Positions 14,954-20,883 of a stretch of DNA of 22,589 bases are shown piece by piece. The translations under genes were made by a program, and so were the position numbers. The first letter of the stretch is position 1; every line of letters starts with the position of its first letter. The DNA comes from WQUF01 sp031549885 (GTDB lineage Bacteria; Bacillota; Clostridia; Clostridiales; Clostridiaceae). The stretch spans positions 1 through 22,589 of the forward strand of contig JAVBPD010000093.1 of NCBI GenBank assembly GCA_031549885.1, given 5' to 3'. Under the pieces are notes generated by a model. It ran no database searches. It had not been told where the DNA came from and worked only from the letters and a program-made list of their open reading frames with translations.

Positions 14954-15757
14954 ATGCTGTCAATTGGCATATTTTCAAAGATTAGTAACGTTACAACAAA
15001 AACCCTTAGATATTATGATGAGATAAATTTACTTAAACCTGTTCATGTAAACACTGAAAATGGTTATCGTTTTTATGATGTTGAACAGTTGAAAGATATT
15101 ATTTTAATAAATAAACTAAAAGCATATTTTTTTTCACTTGAAGAAATTGCAGAGGTTTTAAACAAACCAGAAGATGATGTTTTGCTGTATAACCTTATAA
15201 AACAAAAGCAGAAGAGTATTCAAGATAAACTCAATAATTATAACTTTATTTTAAAACAAATTAAAAAAGATATTTTAAATTTAGAAAGGGGTAAAAATTT
15301 AATGGAATATTTAGATAATATAGAGATAAAATTGATTGAAACCAAATCAAAAAACATTTTATTTATCCGTGAAAAAATGAGCATTGAGGAATATGGAAAA
15401 TATTTGGGAAAACTTTTTGAAACTTTAGAAAAAGAAAAATTTACAATTGATGGAGCGCCTATGTTTATTTATCATGACAAGGAATTTGATCCTAAAAATA
15501 ATGATACTGAAATTGCAATTCCAATTAAGGAGGTAGTAAAAGGAACACGTGAATTACAAGGAAGTTTATGTGCTATGGGAACACTTAAAGGCCCTTATAC
15601 TGAACTTACATCACTTTATGCAAAGCTTCAACAATGGGTGGAAAAGGAAGGGTATACTATAATTTCATCACCATATGACATATATTTAACGGATCCAAGG
15701 ATTACACCTGAAGAAGAAAATATTACAGAAGTATATTTTCCTGTTAAAAAACTATAG
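14954..15757 (+). CDS. MerR-family regulator with GyrI-like effector-binding domain
   Basis: A 267-residue transcription factor. Residues 1-70 are a MerR winged helix (IGIFSKISNVTTKTLRYYDE, then LLKPVHVNTENGYRFYDVEQ). A dimerisation coiled coil follows (about 75-115). Residues ~123-267 look like the GyrI-like domain of BmrR/BltR-type multidrug sensors (KNILFIREKMSIEEYGKYLG, DTEIAIPI, LKGPYTELTSLYAKLQQWVEKEGY, ending EVYFPV). These proteins bind hydrophobic or cationic ligands and activate efflux or self-expression. ATG at 14954 follows TGGAGGA. The dyad in its own promoter indicates autoactivation. No transporter is adjacent. The tet-type gene diverges from it and its promoter lies close enough to be influenced, but no second MerR-type promoter is seen there. 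Confidence 0.9.
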   Translation: MLSIGIFSKISNVTTKTLRYYDEINLLKPVHVNTENGYRFYDVEQLKDIILINKLKAYFFSLEEIAEVLNKPEDDVLLYNLIKQKQKSIQDKLNNYNFILKQIKKDILNLERGKNLMEYLDNIEIKLIETKSKNILFIREKMSIEEYGKYLGKLFETLEKEKFTIDGAPMFIYHDKEFDPKNNDTEIAIPIKEVVKGTRELQGSLCAMGTLKGPYTELTSLYAKLQQWVEKEGYTIISSPYDIYLTDPRITPEEENITEVYFPVKKL

Positions 15758-15782
15758 GTTTTTTAAAACAAATAGCACTTTA

Positions 15783-15808
15783 AAAGAGTAAGTTTTAGCT
15801 TACTCTTT
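15783..15808 (+). terminator. Intrinsic terminator of the MerR gene
   Basis: AAAGAGTAAG (15783-15792), loop TTTTAG, CTTACTCTTT (15799-15808), followed by ATTCTTT. The 10-bp stem is perfect. It also lies just past the end of the convergent membrane-protein gene. Confidence 0.88.
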
Positions 15809-15826
15809 ATTCTTTATGAGATAAAA

Positions 15827-16288
15827 TTAGAAAGGCTTAAGTTTTTTAAAAAGTTTATGTAAAACAACTACAGATGTAGCAATTATTAGTGGTACAGAAG
15901 CAAAGATTAATCCAAAAAATATTAAGCCTGGGGCATCATCTAAATCGGCAATTAAAAATATAACTGGCATTCCAGTCAAGTATAAAATGATGCTTACAAT
16001 AATATTGCTGATTTTTATTTTGTTTAATGATTTTAAAGATAATTCTGAGAAAGCATTATCTTTTTCAATATATGATAGAAATTTAAAAGTTTCATATAAT
16101 GAAAATAAAAATGATATGGATGCTGCATACATACAAGCTAAAAATGGGTACTTAAGATATGCCAATTCAGGCATTAATCTAGATACTCCATTAGCAAATG
16201 CAGGTAAGAAAAATATGCATATAGCTAGTATAACTAATCCAATAAAAACAACTGCCAACTTTAAAATAATTGTAGGTACTCTATTCAT
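15827..16288 (-). CDS. DUF2975-like integral membrane protein
   Basis: A 153-residue protein with four hydrophobic segments (about 8-30, 46-65, 93-115 and 120-143). The layout FLPAFANG, then a PFLACMYAASISFLFSLYET helix, then a short loop ending EKDNAFSELSLKSLNKIKIS, is typical of DUF2975 proteins. In many Firmicutes these are partnered by a small Cro/C1-type regulator (YozG-like); none is adjacent here. The C-terminal tail is basic (HKLFKKLKPF). Start: GTG at 16297 is inside the Shine-Dalgarno AGAGGTG, so ATG at 16288 with 6-nt spacing is preferred. The gene has its own promoter with a large dyad over the -35, which implies tight control. Molecular function unknown. Confidence 0.8.
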   Translation of the reverse strand: MNRVPTIILKLAVVFIGLVILAICIFFLPAFANGVSRLMPELAYLKYPFLACMYAASISFLFSLYETFKFLSYIEKDNAFSELSLKSLNKIKISNIIVSIILYLTGMPVIFLIADLDDAPGLIFFGLIFASVPLIIATSVVVLHKLFKKLKPF

Positions 16289-16320
16289 ATATATCACCTC
16301 TTATGATTGCTTATAATTTG

Positions 16321-16368
16321 ATTTTAACATAAATTTATTGTTTGTCAATAATAATATATTGATAAACA
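16321..16368 (-). promoter_or_regulatory. Promoter of the DUF2975-like gene with a 12-bp-arm operator
   Basis: On the minus strand TTGACA (16343-16348), 16 nt, then TAAAAT (16321-16326). The -35 lies within one arm of a dyad on the plus strand: TGTTTGTCAATA (16339-16350), 6-nt spacer, TATTGATAAACA (16357-16368), 11 of 12 positions matching. The geometry fits repression. Confidence 0.65.
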
Positions 16369-16382
16369 GCTTAAAAAAGAAA

Positions 16383-16415
16383 AGCAGCCTTATTTAACCT
16401 TAATAAGACAGCTTT
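16383..16415 (-). terminator. Terminator of the Crp/Fnr-linked stress operon
   Basis: On the minus strand a 13-bp stem with one mismatch and one G-U pair (AAGCTGTCTTATT with AATAAGGCTGCTT) is followed by TTCTTTTTT. It lies 7 nt past the hemerythrin stop. Confidence 0.8.
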
Positions 16416-16421
16416 ATTTTA

Positions 16422-16985
16422 TTAACCTTTTATATATTTTTCATACAAAGTATTTAAAACTTTTAAATATTTTTCTTGAACTCCTTCATCTTCTGCATCT
16501 TTTTCAAAAATTTCAGTTCTTTCATCAACGCTTTTTAAAATATTTTCCGAAAGATTTTTTTCACCATAGTTATAAACTAAGCTATTTTCTTTATCTATAT
16601 GCCTTTCCAAAAGTTTTGTATAAGAAATTGCATTTGAAATTATATCCAATTTATGTTCTGAATTTTTATCATTTGAACATTTGTTTAATGCTTCTTCAAG
16701 ATCAGAAATAAATAATCTGCCAAAGTCATGTTCCACAAGCATTCCATGGGTAATAAGGTTTACTCCAACTTTTCCTAAATGTTGCTGCATTTCTTTAAAT
16801 AATATTTTCTCTTCTTTTCCATGATGGTGTTTATCTGCATAATTTCTAACAAAATCTATAAAGCTTCTAAAATCTTCAACGCAAGGCTCTAAGCCATTTA
16901 AAATTTCTAAGCATGCATATCTTATAACCTTATTTAATTTTAAAATATTATCATGTTCTTTAATCATAAGTTCTATGCTATACAT
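16422..16985 (-). CDS. Hemerythrin-domain protein
   Basis: A 187-residue all-helical diiron protein. Ligand positions expected for a hemerythrin fold are visible: H11 in KEHDNI, H53-H55 and E58/E59 in DKHHHGKEE, H86 in VEHDFGR, and H129/E133 in ERHIDKEN. Such domains bind O2 or NO or serve in iron-centre repair (RIC, YtfE, ScdA). The C-terminal ~40 residues are a charged helical tail. ATG at 16985 lies inside the end of the preceding gene (8-nt overlap) behind AAGGAAG, so translation is coupled. It is the last gene of a unit headed by a cupin and a DUF1858 protein under a likely Crp/Fnr site, consistent with a response to oxygen or nitrosative stress. Cytoplasmic. Confidence 0.88.
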   Translation of the reverse strand: MYSIELMIKEHDNILKLNKVIRYACLEILNGLEPCVEDFRSFIDFVRNYADKHHHGKEEKILFKEMQQHLGKVGVNLITHGMLVEHDFGRLFISDLEEALNKCSNDKNSEHKLDIISNAISYTKLLERHIDKENSLVYNYGEKNLSENILKSVDERTEIFEKDAEDEGVQEKYLKVLNTLYEKYIKG

Positions 16986-17595
16986 TTTGCACTTCCTTTA
17001 TTGAATAAATATTATCATCTGATTTTTCATATGAAAATTTACTTCCATCTAAAATGCCTTCAATGAGTTTATCCCTTAACAAATAATAAATTTCAACATT
17101 TTCTCCTATCTCATCCCAATAGGGTTTATGGACACATAGATTTCTTTTCCATTTTACTACAGTTTCATCATGAGAAATAATCTCATTTGCCCTATCACAA
17201 GGCATGCCGTCTAAAAGGGTGTCACTTAAGTATTTAAAAATTAAATCAGCACTTTTTAAGTGAGATGCATTGTGATCTTTACCATATTTAAAGGAGAGAT
17301 CTTCAATTTCCTCCATATAATTTCCATTTTCCTTTAAAAGATATGCTATAGCATAAGCAAATCTATATTCTACAAGAGAAACCCTTTCTTGAAGCCATCC
17401 ATGTATGTTATTAGTATTTATTATATCTTCAAGAGGGAGATCTTCAAGGGCATTAAACTTTTCATTTAAAGTTTTTTTTAGGTTTAAATTAGGATATTTA
17501 TTATTAAAGTAATCTACTATTTTCTCAGTTTCTTCGTTTTGAAATTTAATTTTATTGAATAACCAATAATGAATTGGCCCTAAAAATGCACTCAA
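16978..17595 (-). CDS. Conserved hypothetical, helical, His/Cys-containing
   Basis: A 205-residue protein I cannot assign to a named family. It looks mainly helical and soluble. Possible metal or cofactor ligands occur at regular places: GPIHYW (H8), NNIHGWLQER (H64), KYGKDHNASH, GMPCDRANEI (Cys), EIISHDE and LCVHKPYWDEIG (Cys-x-His). Its position between DUF1858 and hemerythrin, with its end overlapping the hemerythrin start, suggests a role in the same stress function, perhaps a heme or iron protein. That is inference. The start is TTG at 17595, behind AGGAGG (17608-17613) with a long 11-nt spacing, so translation may be modest. Confidence 0.75.
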   Translation of the reverse strand: MSAFLGPIHYWLFNKIKFQNEETEKIVDYFNNKYPNLNLKKTLNEKFNALEDLPLEDIINTNNIHGWLQERVSLVEYRFAYAIAYLLKENGNYMEEIEDLSFKYGKDHNASHLKSADLIFKYLSDTLLDGMPCDRANEIISHDETVVKWKRNLCVHKPYWDEIGENVEIYYLLRDKLIEGILDGSKFSYEKSDDNIYSIKEVQNV

Positions 17596-17610
17596 TATTT
17601 TTTTAACCTC

Positions 17611-17817
17611 CTATTTTTTACTTTCAAGATAAGAATTTATGTTATTTAATACCTCTAAAACATTAATTCCATGAACTAAACAAGCATCCTCTAGAGATTC
17701 CATTTGGGATGAAGGGCATCCTAAACAGTGCATTCCAGCATTCATTAAAATTTGAGCAATGTCTCTATCAACGCTTAATATTTCACTTATAATCATATCT
17801 TTAGAAATTATATTCAT
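17611..17817 (-). CDS. DUF1858-domain protein
   Basis: A 68-residue protein that is one complete DUF1858 domain: MIISEILSVDRDIAQILMNAG, then MHCLGCPSSQMESLEDACLV, then HGINVLEVLNNIN. The CLGC pair is the family signature and may bind a metal or take part in thiol chemistry. The pattern (Cys pair, then LEDACxxHG, then a leucine-rich helix) parallels the N-terminal ScdA_N domain of RIC iron-centre repair proteins, in which it is fused to hemerythrin. Here the hemerythrin is a separate gene two positions downstream. Start: ATG at 17829 overlaps the Shine-Dalgarno; ATG at 17817 is 6 nt after GGATGGTG and one base past the cupin stop, and gives the normal family N-terminus. Confidence 0.88.
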   Translation of the reverse strand: MNIISKDMIISEILSVDRDIAQILMNAGMHCLGCPSSQMESLEDACLVHGINVLEVLNNINSYLESKK

Positions 17818-17818
17818 T

Positions 17819-18181
17819 TTATTCACCATCCTTAATTTTATTTTCAGGAAAAATCACGAGAAGTACCATTTTAAAATTTTCTTTAGCAAAAACTGCGTGT
17901 GGCTTGTGAGCAGGCATTATAATTGTTTCACCTTTATTTAAAGTGTATTTTTTTAAATCTATGGTTATTTCACCAGTGCCATCAAGACAAGTTACCATTG
18001 CATCACCAGAAGATTCATGAGTGCTTATTTCCTCACCTCTGCTAAAGGCAAATAGGGTAAGGCTTATTGCTTCATTTTGAACTAAAGTTTTGCTTACAAT
18101 TTGTCCATTTAAATAATCAACTTGATTTTCAAGGGTTGTTATACTTTCAAAATCTATATTTTTTATATATTTATCACTCAT
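17819..18181 (-). CDS. Cupin-domain protein
   Basis: A 120-residue single-domain cupin. Cupin motif 1 reads FSRGEEISTHESSGDAMVTCLDG, keeping one His and a following acidic residue, and motif 2 reads LNKGETIIMPAHKPHAVFA. The metal site would be H55-type, E56, and the His of motif 2. Such small cupins are often found beside Crp/Fnr regulators and DUF1858 proteins in anaerobes, and their substrate is unknown. Start: GTG at 18190 is within GAGGTG, so ATG at 18181 with 6-nt spacing is preferred. It is the first gene of the operon controlled by the palindrome at 18239. It probably has a metal-dependent or sensing role in stress defence. Confidence 0.88.
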   Translation of the reverse strand: MSDKYIKNIDFESITTLENQVDYLNGQIVSKTLVQNEAISLTLFAFSRGEEISTHESSGDAMVTCLDGTGEITIDLKKYTLNKGETIIMPAHKPHAVFAKENFKMVLLVIFPENKIKDGE

Positions 18182-18211
18182 AATTTTCACCTCAACTTGT
18201 TTTATGACTTT

Positions 18212-18254
18212 ATTTTATCATGTAAAAATAAAAAAATCCGTAACAATTGTTACG
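18212..18254 (-). promoter_or_regulatory. Crp/Fnr-type class II promoter of the cupin operon
   Basis: A perfect 16-bp palindrome CGTAACAATTGTTACG (18239-18254) lies upstream of a TAAAAT -10 (18212-18217, minus strand) preceded by TGA. With a start 6-7 nt after the -10, the palindrome centre is near -41.5, the class II activator position. No separate -35 is present. The regulator gene is directly upstream. On the minus strand the palindrome is followed by GATTTTTTT, so it could also be a weak terminator of that gene. Confidence 0.75.
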
Positions 18255-18264
18255 AAAATTTAAA

Positions 18265-18939
18265 TTATAAAAAAACTTCTAAAGCCTCTACGTTATCCAC
18301 TACAATAGATTTATTTCTAATTTTAATTAGGCCTTCTTCTTTCATTTTAATCAGTTCTCTTGATAGAGATGGTCTTGTAACATTTAAATAAGAAGCAAGC
18401 TCTTCTCTGTTCATTTTCATATTTACAGTTTTATTTTTATCTATGTTTTCAATAATATAGCTTACAATTTTCTGTCTTAAATTACCACTGGATAGAATAT
18501 TGATTTTTGTGGTTAACGTATGAGCTTTTTGAGCAAGTATGTTTAACATATTGTATATTAATTTGGAATGATATTGACAACATTTGGCACATGTTTTATA
18601 AAAAAATTCTTTTGGGATTTCTAAAACTTTTGATTTTATCATTGCAATAGAATAATAATCATATTTTTTATTATCTAAAAATAGATAAACCTCTCCAAAT
18701 GCTTCTCCTTGCTTCTCTATTGTTGTGATTATACTGATTTTACCTGAAGGTAAGCCTTTGCATATAGCAATGGAGCCTTCAATTAAAATGTATAACATTG
18801 AAGGGAAATTATGCTCAGTAAAGATTATTTCATCTTTTTCATATGTTTTTATTTTAGCTAAAGAGCACTTAATGCATTCTTTAATTTCATCTTCAGTGAT
18901 CTCGTTAAATAAATTAGTTTTAAAATAAATATTTTCCAT
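18265..18939 (-). CDS. Crp/Fnr-family transcriptional regulator
   Basis: A 224-residue regulator. The N-terminal cNMP-binding-type beta-barrel (about 25-115) contains ILIEGSIAICKGLPSGK and QGEAFGEVYLF. A long dimer helix follows (about 118-150). The C-terminal winged helix (153-224) has a recognition region reading MNREELASYLNVTRPSLSRE. Cysteines at 22, 25, 117, 120 and 121 could sense redox state or hold a cofactor, although the spacing is not that of FNR. The family activates hcp, hemerythrin or denitrification-type genes on NO or oxygen change in many anaerobes. Here the target is most likely its own neighbour operon. ATG at 18939 follows AAAGGTAAAG. No palindrome like the one at 18239 was seen in its own promoter. 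Confidence 0.9.
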   Translation of the reverse strand: MENIYFKTNLFNEITEDEIKECIKCSLAKIKTYEKDEIIFTEHNFPSMLYILIEGSIAICKGLPSGKISIITTIEKQGEAFGEVYLFLDNKKYDYYSIAMIKSKVLEIPKEFFYKTCAKCCQYHSKLIYNMLNILAQKAHTLTTKINILSSGNLRQKIVSYIIENIDKNKTVNMKMNREELASYLNVTRPSLSRELIKMKEEGLIKIRNKSIVVDNVEALEVFL

Positions 18940-18981
18940 TTTAAACTTTACCTTTTATAAACTGATTCTTTTTTTAATAAA

Positions 18982-19011
18982 ATTATACAAATATAAAATA
19001 AAGTGAGTCAA
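18982..19011 (-). promoter_or_regulatory. Promoter of the Crp/Fnr gene
   Basis: On the minus strand TTGACT (19006-19011), 18 nt, then TATAAT (18982-18987), 43 nt upstream of the start codon. Confidence 0.75.
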
Positions 19012-19041
19012 TTTTTATTTTCATATTAATTTATTTTTTTA

Positions 19042-19070
19042 TTGATATATTGTGTTATACACTATATAAT
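19042..19070 (+). promoter_or_regulatory. Promoter/operator of the PadR-HAAS unit
   Basis: TTGATA (19042-19047), 17 nt, TATAAT (19065-19070). A GTGT-TAT-ACAC dyad lies in the spacer (19052-19062), and TTGTGTTATA is loosely mirrored by TATTATACAA downstream of the -10. Both fit binding by the encoded PadR repressor. The divergent Crp/Fnr promoter is only about 30 nt away. Confidence 0.6.
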
Positions 19071-19101
19071 TATATTATACAATAATGTGAGGTGACAAAT
19101 G

Positions 19102-19446
19102 ATGGATAAAACTGAAATAGTCAGTGGTTTTATGCAGGAATTAAGGCGAGGTACGGTGATGCTCTGTGTGCTTGTAAACCTCAATGAGCCAATGTATGGG
19201 TATAATTTAATCGACAAAATGGCCAATACAGGCATTTCTATTGAGGCTAATACTCTTTACCCACTTCTTAGGCGACTTGAAAGTCAGGGACTTTTAGAGA
19301 GCACGTGGAACACAGATGGGGCAAAGCCTCGTAAATATTACAGCCTCAATGCTTTTGGAAAAGATGTTTTAAATGAACTTAAAAATCAATGGTTTAATAC
19401 AGTGAATAATATGAATACAATATTGGGAGATGAAGTAGGCATATGA
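19102..19446 (+). CDS. PadR-family transcriptional regulator
   Basis: A 114-residue PadR winged-helix regulator. Signature segments: LRRGTVMLCVLVNL, then NEPMYGYNLIDKM, then ISIEANTLYPLLRRLESQGL, then WNTDGAKPRKYYSLNAFGKD. The last covers the wing with the invariant PRKYY. Length is typical of the short PadR-s2 group. Two adjacent ATG codons occur (19099, 19102); the second has 7-nt spacing from GAGGTG. The stop overlaps the start of the next gene (ATGA), a coupling commonly seen between PadR and HAAS-domain membrane proteins. It probably represses its own promoter until a membrane or antimicrobial signal appears. Base composition is clearly richer in GC than the flanking genes. Confidence 0.92.
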   Translation: MDKTEIVSGFMQELRRGTVMLCVLVNLNEPMYGYNLIDKMANTGISIEANTLYPLLRRLESQGLLESTWNTDGAKPRKYYSLNAFGKDVLNELKNQWFNTVNNMNTILGDEVGI

Positions 19447-20501
19447 AAAATAAATATATAAAGCGTTATATCTACGCTGTTACATATCACCTTCCAGCTA
19501 AAATACGTGAAGACGTGGAAAAGGAGCTCAATGGCTTGATTCTTGATATGCTCGAAAGGCGCTGTGGAAGCGGTGAGCCATCTGAATCTGATCTTAAAGC
19601 AGTGCTTTTAGAACTTGGTACACCAGAGCAGCTTGCGGCAAAGTACAGTGGCGACGATAGACTCTCACTTATAAGTGGAATGTATTTTCTTGTATATAAA
19701 CGAGTACTTTCTATTGTGATTCCACTTGCAGCTACAGGTGTTTTTATTGGGAGCGCTATCAATATCCTTATAAATGAAAAATTTGATGACCTTAGCATTT
19801 TTATTCCAAATTTGATATTATCGACTATAGGCGGGGCACTAGGTGGAGCCTTCCAAGCTTTTGCTATTATTACATTTATCTTTGCGGTGCTTGAGAGAAA
19901 AAAAGTTGTCTTAAACGATGGGGATATTCTCTCCTCATTGCCACAGGTGCCAAAATCCACAGTGAGAATCAAAGCATATGAGCCAATTATGAACATGATA
20001 TGGGCCATCTTAACTGTTGTTATATTAATTGGCTGCCCTGAAGTTTTTGGTGCATTGTTTACTGATGGTGGCTTTACTTCCCCAATTGGTGAAAATTTCA
20101 CTGGTTTAATAAAGAATAACAACAACTGGATCACAGCGTTTGATGTAAAATATATCCACTCCATGTGGCTTCTGCCGGTATTTTGGTGCATATGCCAAAT
20201 TGTGCGTGAAATCTTTAAGCTAATAGACAGGTGTTATACAAAACGGGTAGCTGTGGTTACTGCAGCAACAAACATTATGATTGGAATGTTTATGTTTTTT
20301 TTCTTTACTGGGAGGATTATGAATCCTGTTTTTATTGAAGCCATAAACAAAAAGATACCTGAAAGTAGCAAAGAATTTATTCTGCCAATGCTTTCCAACG
20401 CAAATTATATAATATTAGGTATAGCTCTTATTGTTTTGATATATGATATGGGATACACAGCATATAAGGCTTGGCAAAATGCACAAGAGAGTGAAATATA
20501 A
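19443..20501 (+). CDS. HAAS-domain multi-pass membrane protein
   Basis: A 352-residue membrane protein. The first ~70 residues are a HAAS/DUF1700-like helical domain (YIYAVTYHLPAKIREDVEKE, ending LELGTPEQLAAKYSG), which in the family couples PadR regulators to membrane partners. About six hydrophobic segments follow: near 88-110, 124-150, 183-208, 236-257, 270-293 and 318-342, with a hydrophilic loop (DILSSLPQVPKSTVRIKAYE) between the second and third. No ATPase or transporter motif is present. ATG at 19443 overlaps the PadR stop, so synthesis is coupled. Codon choice (CTC, GGC, CGC) and GC content are higher than in neighbours, which hints at acquisition from another Firmicute. Exact function unknown; sensing of cell-envelope state is a guess. 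Confidence 0.82.
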   Translation: MKNKYIKRYIYAVTYHLPAKIREDVEKELNGLILDMLERRCGSGEPSESDLKAVLLELGTPEQLAAKYSGDDRLSLISGMYFLVYKRVLSIVIPLAATGVFIGSAINILINEKFDDLSIFIPNLILSTIGGALGGAFQAFAIITFIFAVLERKKVVLNDGDILSSLPQVPKSTVRIKAYEPIMNMIWAILTVVILIGCPEVFGALFTDGGFTSPIGENFTGLIKNNNNWITAFDVKYIHSMWLLPVFWCICQIVREIFKLIDRCYTKRVAVVTAATNIMIGMFMFFFFTGRIMNPVFIEAINKKIPESSKEFILPMLSNANYIILGIALIVLIYDMGYTAYKAWQNAQESEI

Positions 20502-20506
20502 AGAAT

Positions 20507-20524
20507 GCCCCAGTATCCTGGGGC
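20507..20524. terminator. Stem-loop terminator between convergent genes
   Basis: GCCCCAG (20507-20513), loop TATC, CTGGGGC (20518-20524): a short, GC-rich perfect stem. The T content after it is modest in both directions (TTGTCTATCT on plus, ATTCTTTATATTT on minus). It sits between the stops of the HAAS and Tlp genes. Confidence 0.7.
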
Positions 20525-20528
20525 TTGT

Positions 20529-20738
20529 CTATCTAAATCGATCTTTAATTTGCTCTTGCATTAAGTTAATTGTTTTCTGCCTTCTTTCATTTTTTGCTTC
20601 AATATCGCGCCTTATATTTTCATTTGCCTCTGCTCTTAGAGAAAGATTTGAGAGCTCTATATTTTCTCTAGTGTTTTCAATAATTTCTCTTACATTATTC
20701 ACATAATTTGATTTAATTTTTTTAGATTTCTCTGCCAT
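20529..20738 (-). CDS. tlp: Small acid-soluble spore protein, Tlp family
   Basis: A 69-residue, charged, helical protein. The sequence NVREIIENTRENIELSNLSL followed by EANENIRRDIEAKNERRQKTINLMQEQIKDRF follows the Tlp family closely, including the family's KNERRxxxIxxMxxEIKDE-type C-terminal half. Family knowledge: Tlp is a minor spore-core protein in Bacillus and Clostridium, made in the forespore under SigF/SigG and degraded at germination. ATG at 20738 sits 8 nt after AGGAGG. Upstream, a CATATTTA (20767-20774, minus strand) resembles a SigG -10, but a matching -35 at the right distance is not clear (GAATA at 20795-20799 is about 20 nt away). The gene marks the organism as a spore former. 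Confidence 0.85.
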   Translation of the reverse strand: MAEKSKKIKSNYVNNVREIIENTRENIELSNLSLRAEANENIRRDIEAKNERRQKTINLMQEQIKDRFR

Positions 20739-20839
20739 AAATAAATCCTCCTTATAGTGAATTCATTAAATATGATTCCAAGATTTCAAATAAATATTCT
20801 TTTTTATTACAAGGTAGAACAAATAAATTTAATATGTGC

Positions 20840-20845
20840 TATAAT
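20840..20845 (+). promoter_or_regulatory. Extended -10 promoter of the secreted hydrolase
   Basis: TGTGC followed by TATAAT (20840-20845) gives an extended -10. The -35 region is weak (TAGAAC or GAACAA). The start codon is 38 nt downstream. Confidence 0.5.
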
Positions 20846-20883
20846 CTTAATTGAATTTTATTAAATTTTTTTGGAGGGTTAAT

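Noticed and set aside
19487..20191. A 234-codon minus-strand frame opposite the HAAS gene
   Set aside because: It mirrors the coding strand of a clear PadR-coupled gene, lacks a ribosome-binding site and has a Ser/Ile/Pro-rich composition typical of antisense frames.
20767..20799. SigG promoter for tlp
   Set aside because: The -10-like CATATTTA is present, but the nearest -35-like GAATA is about 20 nt away, outside the usual 17-18, so it is not listed as a feature.
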